From the IMG/VR virus record IMGVR_UViG_3300047510_001256, positions 80,688 to 144,687 of that record: a stretch of DNA of 64,000 nucleotides; one strand, written 5' to 3'. The DNA is from a virus. A program made the translations under genes and the position numbers. This document shows positions 56,536 to 64,000 of this stretch, piece after piece. The first letter of the stretch is position 1. Each line of letters starts with the position of its first letter. Below the pieces are notes generated by a model. That model did no database searches. It was not told the origin of the DNA and was given only the letters and a program-made list of their open reading frames with translations.

Positions 56536-58237
56536 TAGACGAGGAAGAGGGTTTAGGTTTAGGTGCAGCCTTCATTTTTTGAAGTTCTCTTTGATGTTCA
56601 GCATCCGCAGCTTCTTGATCCCTCATCATTTGATCCTCAGCATTTTGAGCATCCATCTCTGGCGCAAATGCTTGGTTCTGACGATCCATCATGTCAAAGG
56701 TATTGACATCAGCAGGATCCATAATGAGACCCATACTAATTTCAGCATTCATTTGCTTATCAATTTCCTTATATTCTTTCTCACTTTGCATCAGAACCTT
56801 CTTACGGATCCACTCAATAGAAACATACTTACCAGCAAACATATCAAATTGAGTTGCGATTTGAATTCTTTGAAGATTTAATTCTGCTTCCTTAAGTTCA
56901 TTGAAGTGATTATCAAATAAGAAGTCATATTGAATATGCTCCTTCATGTCATCCCAATCTTCTGGGGTAATAACTTTTTTGAGAATCAGTTGAGTCTTCA
57001 GAACATCGTTGAAGATCTCTGTAAATCTTTTACGGAGACGACCGATGAATTTAGTAAACTTAAGTTCATCCCTGAGAACCTCTGTGGTCTTACCAAGATT
57101 AAACCCTTTGTTGTCATCAGTAAGGCGGGAAGGTGGTAGATTGAGTGAGTTGTAAAGTTTCTTTTTGAAATACTCAAGATCCTTGAGTTCACCAAGATTC
57201 TGACCGCCTGGTAATACAGAGATCTCAGTTCCTCTGCCGCCTTCACGACGAGGAAGCCAGAAGTCTTCAAGCATTGACATATGCTTTTTGTCATCACGAA
57301 TCTCTCCTGTGTTAGCATCATATACAAGTTTGTTGCGATAGCGAGCCATAACATCACGAAGATATTGCTCTGCTTTCACCTTAGGAAGATTACCTACATC
57401 AATGTAGAAGATTCTTCTTTCTGGTGCGCGTGATAAACGATAGATAACAATTGCGTCCTCAATCATTCTCAGTTGATTGTGAACTTTAATTGCTTTATGA
57501 AGGAAACTAAGAGTCATCTTTTTAGTCATATCTTGGAGTCCAGATCCGCAATATGTAATTGCGTCCGAAGCAATACGAACTCCTTGAGAAATTCCGTAAT
57601 CAGATATTCCGCTTACGGCAGGCATGTTCCCGCCAAATCCTCTGGGGTTATAAACATAATAATCAATATACTCCCCCCAATCATATTCTAATGCTGTGCC
57701 CTTTAAAGCATGTTCATCTGATGAATCTTTTCCAATCTTTTGTCTTACTTTCTTAATTTTAAGAGGATCAATCTGTCTCAGTTCTGTGATTCCCTTATTT
57801 GGATTAGCAAGATCAACTACTTTGTGATAATATAAACGACCATCAATATACCATTGACGAATAATATTATGTGCGTTTAAATCAAAATCTAACATTTTCA
57901 AGATGTAATCAAATTCATCTCTAATTTTATTTTTTAAATTAGCACCAACATTTAAATTTGATAATTCAATTTCTACCGGAGCATCATTGGCATCGGTAAC
58001 TAAAAATTCATTTACAATCTCATCCACGGCAGAGTCAATCTCTGGATGAAGAGCCATGGCACGATAACGCTTGATGAGTTCAAACTCATTTCTTGCATTA
58101 CCACCCTCCACATCAACATATGTGCCGAAGTATCCACCGGCAACTGTAGTAATATCTTCATTAGAAGTGGGCGGAACAGGAGATTGACCTACCTGATCCG
58201 CCCTTTTATTAATGAGAAATCCAAATAATTTACTCAT
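56531..58237 (-). CDS. 20: Portal vertex protein gp20 (568 aa)
   Basis: MSKLFGFLINKRADQVGQSP, YRAMALHPEIDSAVDEIVNE, YHKVVDLANPNKGITELRQI and NLPPSRLTDDNKGFNLGKTT match T4-like portal proteins. It forms the dodecameric DNA gate of the head. The C-terminal segment is a charged helix rich in Gln/Met/Ala. A perfect late promoter lies 30 bp upstream. This gene is the common marker for cyanomyovirus diversity. Confidence 0.96.
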   Translation of the reverse strand: MSKLFGFLINKRADQVGQSPVPPTSNEDITTVAGGYFGTYVDVEGGNARNEFELIKRYRAMALHPEIDSAVDEIVNEFLVTDANDAPVEIELSNLNVGANLKNKIRDEFDYILKMLDFDLNAHNIIRQWYIDGRLYYHKVVDLANPNKGITELRQIDPLKIKKVRQKIGKDSSDEHALKGTALEYDWGEYIDYYVYNPRGFGGNMPAVSGISDYGISQGVRIASDAITYCGSGLQDMTKKMTLSFLHKAIKVHNQLRMIEDAIVIYRLSRAPERRIFYIDVGNLPKVKAEQYLRDVMARYRNKLVYDANTGEIRDDKKHMSMLEDFWLPRREGGRGTEISVLPGGQNLGELKDLEYFKKKLYNSLNLPPSRLTDDNKGFNLGKTTEVLRDELKFTKFIGRLRKRFTEIFNDVLKTQLILKKVITPEDWDDMKEHIQYDFLFDNHFNELKEAELNLQRIQIATQFDMFAGKYVSIEWIRKKVLMQSEKEYKEIDKQMNAEISMGLIMDPADVNTFDMMDRQNQAFAPEMDAQNAEDQMMRDQEAADAEHQRELQKMKAAPKPKPSSSSK

Positions 58238-58266
58238 AACATAAGGTCTATAACTGTGCTATGACC

Positions 58267-58274
58267 TATTTATA
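58267..58274 (-). promoter_or_regulatory. T4-type late promoter, TATAAATA
   Basis: A perfect TATAAATA on the minus strand, 30 bp before gp20. Confidence 0.82.
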
Positions 58275-58285
58275 GACCTTAGTTA

Positions 58286-58924
58286 TTAGGTGGTTGTTCC
58301 GCTTGCTGTTGCAATTTGAGCACCAGTGTCAGGAATACTTCCACCTTGACCTCTTCCTTGTGTTGCTGTCCAGTAGGAATACTGGAATTCAACTGTAAAT
58401 TCTTCAATCTGATCATTGCTGTCATAAGCAAGATCAATCTGAGAAACTGAGGTTGGGAATGCATACTTCAGAAGATATGTTCTGATAGCATTAGAATTTG
58501 TATTGGCGCTATCTTCTGTAGTTTCAGCAGCTCTTTCAAGTTGAAGAACTTTAAGATCTACTGAATATCTACCATCAGATCCACCAAGGTTTGGAAGATC
58601 AGCACCATTAAGGTTGTGGTTGTTGATGCCATTAAGCCACATCTCAAACCATCCTCTGGTGTTCATGTCCTTATCATTAAAGAATGTTGCGGACCATGTA
58701 TCAAATGTTCTGTCTCCAGCAATTTTGATTGTTCTTCCACGGAAAGGAACTTCAATCACTCCAAGACTAGATCCTGGTAGAGCAGCAGACTTACAAAGTA
58801 AGTTTACTTGCTCGTTTGGTGTTGATCCAGGACCAACACCTGTTGGAAATGGAATTTCGACACGGAACATATTAGGCTTAACGCCTTGTCCGATCTTTCC
58901 AATAAAACTACTAATTGATGCCAT
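58286..58924 (-). CDS. 19: Tail tube protein gp19 (212 aa)
   Basis: MASISSFIGKIGQGVKPNMF, RVEIPFPTGVGPGSTPNEQ, LLCKSAALPGSSLGVIEVPF and the RTIKIAGDRTFDTWSATFFN segment are typical of T4-like tube subunits. The C-terminus carries a flexible Gly/Ser/Thr tail. It builds the inner tail tube inside the gp18 sheath. It follows gp18 by 39 bp with a GAGGTAAAC ribosome-binding site. Confidence 0.95.
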   Translation of the reverse strand: MASISSFIGKIGQGVKPNMFRVEIPFPTGVGPGSTPNEQVNLLCKSAALPGSSLGVIEVPFRGRTIKIAGDRTFDTWSATFFNDKDMNTRGWFEMWLNGINNHNLNGADLPNLGGSDGRYSVDLKVLQLERAAETTEDSANTNSNAIRTYLLKYAFPTSVSQIDLAYDSNDQIEEFTVEFQYSYWTATQGRGQGGSIPDTGAQIATASGTTT

Positions 58925-58963
58925 TTTTGTTTACCTCTTATCTTTGTTGTTTGGGGTTAAATA

Positions 58964-61126
58964 TCAAACTCCTGTTACTTCACTGAATGTAACACCAGTT
59001 CTAGTAGCAGTTAATGTGATGGTAATGAAGTTAATTGAGCGTGTTGGTTGTAGATAGATGTCAGCAACAAACTCGTTACGATCAATAACAGATGGTGTGT
59101 TATTTGATTCGTCACAAACAACGAGGAAATCTGTAAGTCCTCTATCTGCTCTAATTTCAGCAAGATAAGAATTTACAGCACTAGAGAAACCAGATCTTGT
59201 GACGGTATCGTTCTGTTCAAACAGAACTCCCTGTGCAAGAGCATCAACTCGCCTCTCAATATTGAGGAATAGACGGCGAACGTTAATTCTATCAAATGCA
59301 GATGGTGAAGAAAGTGCTGTCTTATCTCCAAAGAGAGTAATACCGCTTCCACGGAGAGAAACGATTGGATTAATTCTTTCTGAGTAGAGGTCGTCTCTAT
59401 CAGATTGCGATGGATTGTATGCAATTTTAACAGCATTTCTAAGTGAACCTCTGTTTAAACCTGCTGGTGAATACCAGTCGGCAAGTTGTGCAGAGGTGGA
59501 TACACATAGTCCAGCAACATCTCCATTACATGGAATGTAACGATAGACATCATTGAAGCGATCATAGAGATACTTATAACCACTATCAAATACCGCATAG
59601 GATGTTGATTGGAATGAGGAGAAGAAACTTAGAATATTATCTTTGCAAGCAGATGCTGAAAGTGGCACATCTCCATTAGTTAATTGATCCCCTCTGTGTG
59701 AAGAGATGAAAGCGATACAATCTTTTCTTTCGGAAGCAATACTAATTGCAGTTGATGCCTTAGCTAATGTATTTGCTCGCGTAGTCTTTGAACCACCCAT
59801 CAGAACAAAGTCTAAATCAGTAGCGTCATAAGATCTGAAAATTTCCAGTGCGTCGTTTGGATAATCAAATCCATCATCATCTCCACCAGAGAGTGAGAAT
59901 GATTCATATCCAATGATTCCAAGAGCTCCAGGTGCAACATCATTTACATTATCATTTACACCATCGGTCCAATCTGCTCCGGAGTTAGTAACAATCGCAA
60001 ATGGATTGCTTCCTAGAACTACTGTTGACGAACCTTGATTTACTGAAGTTAAGTAATATGTATTCAATCCTTCAGGTGATTTACCACCCTGAAGCTTCGA
60101 CAGATACTGGAATGTTTCTAAAACAACTCCCGTAGATTTAGAGATAACAGCAACGTGAAACTCATCTCCACTAAATCCAAGATCAGCACCTTGAGCTGAA
60201 GTTCCTGGACGAGGACCAATCTGATTGAGTTTGATAGAAAAAGAACCAACTTGAATTGTTTCAGTTCTATACCAATCTGCTACTGATATAACTTCAATTA
60301 CGTCATTAATTACAGCTCCGATGGTTACTGTTACGTTTTCTGCTGGGGCTGCACCACCTAAAGATGTGCCTGGAACTACGATTGTATTTCCAACTGCATA
60401 TCCAGCACCACCAGTAACTGACGTTAATGTGACAGCACCGCCTTCTGTCAATGGACCTGCTCCATCAGCGTCAGCAACAACGAGAACAACTGATGCTCCT
60501 TTTACTGGATCAACGTATGTATAAGTTCCGGCAACTCTATCTGCATCTGCAGCAGCACCTGCCGTGATTGATCCACTAACAGCAACACCTGTATCGGGAA
60601 TATCAACTTCGTCTCCAGCAGCAATAGTATCACCAACAATGTATCCAGTGTTAGTAGGAGCATCGTAGTTATAAAGTTTTGCTGTCTTTCCGCCAACAAA
60701 GGTCAAAGTTGTTCCGTTAGTTGTAACTGCTGGATCAGCAGCTAGAACAATCTTTTGATCAAAACCTCTATCTACTGCAACTACCTGAAGATCGTTACCC
60801 CAAGATCCTGGAGATACTGCGGAAACCTCATTTCCTGCTCCAGAATCTGCAGTATCAACATCTGCAGAAACTGCTCTAGATACTACGAGGCGACCTCCAT
60901 AGTTGAGGAATTCTGAGGCAACAAACCAGTCCTCAGCATTAGCATCAACAGGACCACCAAATGTATCTACCAATTCTTTTTGGGAATTAATTGCTACTGG
61001 TGTTTCAACTGGACCCTTTTGGAAAGCAGCAGCGAAAGCTGCTCTAAGAGCCTGTGAATTTACGATAGTTGTATTAGTAAGATCGCGCTCCCTAATAACT
61101 ACTCCAGGCGAGACTTGACTGGCCAT
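58964..61126 (-). CDS. 18: Tail sheath protein gp18 (720 aa)
   Basis: MASQVSPGVVIRERDLTNTT is the standard sheath start. A variable domain (about 100-300, Gly/Thr/Val-rich) is inserted before the conserved ends, with RKDCIAFISSHRGDQ, YNPSQSDRDDLYSERINPIV and FDRINVRRLFLNIERRVD near the C-terminus. It forms the contractile sheath. A late promoter lies 38 bp upstream. Confidence 0.96.
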   Translation of the reverse strand: MASQVSPGVVIRERDLTNTTIVNSQALRAAFAAAFQKGPVETPVAINSQKELVDTFGGPVDANAEDWFVASEFLNYGGRLVVSRAVSADVDTADSGAGNEVSAVSPGSWGNDLQVVAVDRGFDQKIVLAADPAVTTNGTTLTFVGGKTAKLYNYDAPTNTGYIVGDTIAAGDEVDIPDTGVAVSGSITAGAAADADRVAGTYTYVDPVKGASVVLVVADADGAGPLTEGGAVTLTSVTGGAGYAVGNTIVVPGTSLGGAAPAENVTVTIGAVINDVIEVISVADWYRTETIQVGSFSIKLNQIGPRPGTSAQGADLGFSGDEFHVAVISKSTGVVLETFQYLSKLQGGKSPEGLNTYYLTSVNQGSSTVVLGSNPFAIVTNSGADWTDGVNDNVNDVAPGALGIIGYESFSLSGGDDDGFDYPNDALEIFRSYDATDLDFVLMGGSKTTRANTLAKASTAISIASERKDCIAFISSHRGDQLTNGDVPLSASACKDNILSFFSSFQSTSYAVFDSGYKYLYDRFNDVYRYIPCNGDVAGLCVSTSAQLADWYSPAGLNRGSLRNAVKIAYNPSQSDRDDLYSERINPIVSLRGSGITLFGDKTALSSPSAFDRINVRRLFLNIERRVDALAQGVLFEQNDTVTRSGFSSAVNSYLAEIRADRGLTDFLVVCDESNNTPSVIDRNEFVADIYLQPTRSINFITITLTATRTGVTFSEVTGV

Positions 61127-61163
61127 GTGATTCTCTCCGTGACATCCAAATGTAATCTAAAAT

Positions 61164-61171
61164 TATTTATG
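61164..61171 (-). promoter_or_regulatory. Late promoter box CATAAATA for gp18
   Basis: CATAAATA on the minus strand, 38 bp before gp18, in the 49-bp gap after gp17. Confidence 0.65.
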
Positions 61172-61175
61172 AAAA

Positions 61176-62822
61176 TCAATAGTTCCACATGTATGAAACT
61201 TCTTCTTGAGATTGTCCATACCAAACTGACTCATCGCTTACAAAAGTCTCATCCCCAAGTCCGTCATCTATAAATCCAAATGGTGCCATATCCTGTTCTA
61301 TCTGATCTTTTTGATCCTCATAAATTCTTTTACGAATATCTTGATCAGTCATTTCTTTGAAATAATCTTGCATGACCAACCAGGCAAACAAGACCATACA
61401 CATCACTAAGTCATCATGATATCCTTCATCGGCTTCAAATGATTGTTTCTTCTGAATAAATGTTGTTAACTCAGATAAAATTTCATAGTCATTAAAAATT
61501 AATTTATCTTCCTCAATAATTGCCTTTAAATTAGAACATCCAATCTTCTTTACAGTCACACTCATCTTGACACCAAGTTGAGTCTTATTACCAGAAAATC
61601 CCTGACCAACTATCTGACCAGCACGACCACGCATCGCACACATCAACACATTGGGATATTCAAGATCGTAATTTAATGTGGAAGCAATACTATCACCAAT
61701 ATCATTTACCTCACATAAAATATAAGGCATATTATATTCTTTTGCTACCTGAAAAATTACACTGGGAAATAGAACTGGTTTGATTGTATTATTTCTATAC
61801 TTAGCAACGATACGATACGGTAATGTAGTAATATCATATACAATAAATGCTGAGTAGTCGCCACCAATACCTCTAGCAACGTCAACAGTTATAATATACT
61901 CATGATTTTCAATTGCCTTTTCATATACATCTAATCCAGCATTTGATTTAATTGGATCAACAAATGTAAGATTTTGAAGTTTGGATGCTGAAATTAAAGT
62001 ATCAACCGAACCCAGGAAGTTACATTCAAATTCTTGAGTAAACTGACGCTCTGATGTATTGGCAATTGTTATTCTTTTCCAATCAGCATCTCTTCCAGGA
62101 ACTTGAGACCAATGAACTTCATTAAAGACATATCCATTCTTTCCATTCACAGCATTCATCCACATCTTGTAGAAGTGGTTCATACCATAAGGAGTAGAGA
62201 TAATAATAACCTTTGTTGATTTACCAGATGTAATTGTAGGATATACAGAGGCAAAGAATTCTTCTGCGATGTGGTTTGGCACGAAAGCAAATTCGTCCAA
62301 AAAGAGTATGTTAAACGACATACCCCGGACAGCAGAAGCAGATGTAGAAGCGGCAAGGATTTTGGATCCATTTTCCAATTCCATAGAACCTTTGTTCCAA
62401 ACTGCCACACCTTGTTGCATCCACTTAGGTAAGTTCTCGTAACCTAATTGTAGACGACCTAACAGGTCTCTAGCAGTTGAAGCTTTGTTTGCCAGAATAC
62501 CAATGTTGACGTTATCATTAAAGATAGCGTAATACAACAGATAGGAAACCACAGTCGTTGATTTACCAGTCTGTCTAGGAAGTTTGGCAATGTTAAATCT
62601 GTTTTCATGGAAGTCACTAATCAGTTTCTCCTGAAAGTCCCACATTTCAAATGGGACAATACCTTCGTCAAGAGAAATGATCTTCATGTAGTTTCTTGCG
62701 AAATACACGGGATCCTGTTTACATCTTAAATATTCTTCTACTTGATCTTTGGTAAATTCAATTTCAACTCCAACCTTTTTAAGATTGGGATTACCAAGAT
62801 ATAATTCTTTATTACCGCTCAT
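61176..62822 (-). CDS. 17: Large terminase subunit gp17 (548 aa)
   Basis: ATPase: Walker A KLPRQTGKSTTVVSYL (about residues 79-94), Walker B FNILFLDEFAF and coupling motif IIISTPYGM. RNase H-type nuclease: ITVDVARGIGGDYSAF (Asp), CEVNDIGDSIAS (Glu/Asp) and GYHDDLVMCMVL (Asp). It packages DNA into the prohead and cuts it. The start overlaps the zinc-ribbon gene by 11 bp. No small terminase (gp16) is seen in this window. Confidence 0.97.
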   Translation of the reverse strand: MSGNKELYLGNPNLKKVGVEIEFTKDQVEEYLRCKQDPVYFARNYMKIISLDEGIVPFEMWDFQEKLISDFHENRFNIAKLPRQTGKSTTVVSYLLYYAIFNDNVNIGILANKASTARDLLGRLQLGYENLPKWMQQGVAVWNKGSMELENGSKILAASTSASAVRGMSFNILFLDEFAFVPNHIAEEFFASVYPTITSGKSTKVIIISTPYGMNHFYKMWMNAVNGKNGYVFNEVHWSQVPGRDADWKRITIANTSERQFTQEFECNFLGSVDTLISASKLQNLTFVDPIKSNAGLDVYEKAIENHEYIITVDVARGIGGDYSAFIVYDITTLPYRIVAKYRNNTIKPVLFPSVIFQVAKEYNMPYILCEVNDIGDSIASTLNYDLEYPNVLMCAMRGRAGQIVGQGFSGNKTQLGVKMSVTVKKIGCSNLKAIIEEDKLIFNDYEILSELTTFIQKKQSFEADEGYHDDLVMCMVLFAWLVMQDYFKEMTDQDIRKRIYEDQKDQIEQDMAPFGFIDDGLGDETFVSDESVWYGQSQEEVSYMWNY

Positions 62823-63048
62823 TATAATTCTTCAGTTCCTTATCATAATTATGTAGGGTCTCCATTCTTTCTTCCCATCCCCTACCATCTGTAGTTCCTT
62901 TAACTGGATTGATACATGTGTCATCTCCAAATCTGTCGCACACTAGAGATGCCAGTTCTGTATCGTTTCCTTTCTTATTAGTTCCTGTCCAATAGTGTTG
63001 CCCATCTATCCACTGAGCCCCACATTTAGGGCAGGTCTTTATGTCCAT
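62812..63048 (-). CDS. Small zinc-ribbon-type protein upstream of gp17 (78 aa)
   Basis: MDIKTCPKCGAQWIDGQHYW begins with a CPKC knuckle. A second Cys pair is less clear (LVCDRFGDDTCINP). The rest is charged and helical (GWEERMETLHNYDKELKNYN). It overlaps gp17 by 11 bp. It could be a small DNA-binding packaging helper; the family is unconfirmed. Confidence 0.7.
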   Translation of the reverse strand: MDIKTCPKCGAQWIDGQHYWTGTNKKGNDTELASLVCDRFGDDTCINPVKGTTDGRGWEERMETLHNYDKELKNYNER

Positions 63049-63128
63049 GTTTTTAGTCCAGAGGATACAATATTATATTTAGTTTGAGTGTATCCGTCCG
63101 TTACAATAGTTACTTAAGTTATGTAAAC

Positions 63129-64000
63129 TCAGTAGATCTCCCTCCATTGTAGAGAACAAGCAGCAACCGATGTATCATTAGTTGCTGTAGAAACAGTTTT
63201 AATAGCAACCACAAATACCTCTGAATTAGTGGAATCTAAATTTTGAGTAATTACATTTTTCTTTGCTGTTGTTATAGATCCATATGTTACGGGAGATAAT
63301 GAGTTTGGTGAAGAACCTGCTGGAATAATACCAACTGAAAAAATATCAAATGTTCCTGTAATTGTTTCAGCATTTATACAATATTCAACACCACTATTAT
63401 CATTAGCAGAAATCCAATTCAATGTGCCACCATTCAATGTTGTAGTCAATTGAGTAGCATTGGATAATTTAATTAATTCATAATAGCAATCACCGCTAGT
63501 AACGTAGATTCCTAAAGTATTTGGTCTTACTGAAATTCTATTTGGATAACCTTGAAAACTATTTTTTAAACGAATTGCCATTAAAGGAAATAAACTTCCT
63601 CCAGGAGATTTGGTTGTTCTTGTTGCTCCAGTAGCAGCAGCCCAATCAATACCATTTTCAATATATCCTCCTTCCGACATCACAGTAGAGCAGATCTGAT
63701 CCATAGACCCACCAGCAGTTGTGCCAGTATTTCTAATCTCACATCTCACTGGAAGATTTGGATTAGACATATAAACTTCTGTCAATTCATTTGAGCAGTA
63801 GTATTCGTGTGCTAAAACAATTACGCCATCATGAACGAATCCACAACGAATTCTACCAACGCCAAGCCATTGAAAGTCAATATAAATCAGTTGAGTTTTT
63901 GAAATATTGATATTAAACTTGGAAGGACCAGTGCCATCACATGGATCAATATTCCATTCTGATTGTGGCACTCTTCTCTTGTAGTTTCCTACTGTTGCTT
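63129..64000 (-). CDS. Virion structural protein, 5' end outside window (partial)
   Basis: The frame is open through the window edge; reading continues upstream as ATVGNYKRRVPQSEWNIDP, so a GTG at 63971 is not the true start. The visible 290 residues are beta-rich with Asn/Thr/Gly, including YIDFQWLGVGRIRCGFVHDG and AIRLKNSFQGYPNRISVRPN. This pattern is seen in cyanophage baseplate or neck-associated proteins. The stop is followed by an 80-bp gap with no gene before the zinc-ribbon protein. The exact role is unknown. Confidence 0.8.
   Translation of the reverse strand, partial: ATVGNYKRRVPQSEWNIDPCDGTGPSKFNINISKTQLIYIDFQWLGVGRIRCGFVHDGVIVLAHEYYCSNELTEVYMSNPNLPVRCEIRNTGTTAGGSMDQICSTVMSEGGYIENGIDWAAATGATRTTKSPGGSLFPLMAIRLKNSFQGYPNRISVRPNTLGIYVTSGDCYYELIKLSNATQLTTTLNGGTLNWISANDNSGVEYCINAETITGTFDIFSVGIIPAGSSPNSLSPVTYGSITTAKKNVITQNLDSTNSEVFVVAIKTVSTATNDTSVAACSLQWREIY

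Noticed and set aside
1-64000. CRISPR arrays, insertion sequences, integrase or attachment sites
   Set aside because: No regularly spaced direct repeats, transposase or integrase motifs, or tRNA-end duplications were seen. The genome type is lytic.
1-64000. Photosynthesis genes psbA/psbD/hli
   Set aside because: No D1/D2 or high-light-inducible protein motifs were found in any frame of this window; they may lie elsewhere in the genome.

Overview
The window is a continuous piece of a T4-like (Tevenvirinae-type) myovirus genome of the marine cyanophage group. It carries the T4 core replication, recombination and virion genes (gp17, 18, 19, 20, 21, 22, 23, 3, UvsY, UvsW, gp55, 47, 46, 45, 44, 62, RegA, 43, UvsX, 41, 61, NrdA/B). 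It also carries the accessory genes typical of cyanomyoviruses: cobS, talC, hsp20, mazG, a DUF3110-like gene, an RlpA-like protein and phage tRNAs. No photosynthesis gene (psbA/psbD) is present. The host is inferred to be Synechococcus or Prochlorococcus. Nearly every gene is on the minus strand, so transcription runs from position 64000 towards 1.

Layout in transcription order: (i) 64000-52.9 kb, virion assembly: a truncated structural gene, a zinc-ribbon protein, terminase gp17, sheath gp18, tube gp19, portal gp20, a prohead core protein, protease gp21, scaffold gp22, capsid gp23, then a strong terminator. (ii) 52.8-41.4 kb: two tiny genes, gp3, UvsY, UvsW, the late sigma factor gp55, gp47/46, a VWA-metalloprotease-like gene with CobS, and the sliding clamp gp45. 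(iii) 41.4-31.1 kb, replication: gp44, gp62, RegA, Dam methylase, Hsp20, DNA polymerase gp43, UvsX, gp41 helicase, MazG, tRNA-Ser. (iv) 31-24 kb: mostly unrecognised late genes, including a 610-residue protein, a KxDG-motif protein and an HxGH nucleotidyltransferase-like protein. (v) 24-19 kb: primase gp61 and ribonucleotide reductase NrdA/B. (vi) 19-14 kb: a nuclease-like gene, three candidate wall-degrading enzymes (C39 peptidase, lysozyme, RlpA-like), a proline-rich repeat protein, and a four-gene island on the plus strand ending in a staphylococcal-nuclease homologue. (vii) 14-10.4 kb: tRNAs Tyr, Arg, Val, Pro and Gly mixed with small genes, transaldolase, glutaredoxin and a thioredoxin-fold protein. 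(viii) 10.3-1: three very large tail-fibre or structural genes, the last truncated.

Two promoter classes can be read from the sequence. Virion and lysis genes are preceded by T4-late-type boxes (TATAAATA, AATAAATA or GATAAATA). Replication, metabolic and tRNA units carry host sigma70-type promoters, usually TTGACA with exactly 17 bp to the -10. Several of these are buried in the 3' end of the preceding gene, and two have the -35 in or at the loop of the preceding terminator hairpin. Because gp55 (late sigma) is itself behind a sigma70-type promoter, the early-to-late switch can be read directly from this window.

The most unusual features are the interlocked terminator-promoter elements, a palindromic back-to-back promoter at gp55, a palindrome centred on a -10 box at 13.2 kb, a 221-bp overlap of two plausible genes at 13.26-13.48 kb, the CobS/HExxH-VWA pair, and the KxDG plus HxGH pair. 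Names rest on recognising motifs and gene order by eye; no database search was run.
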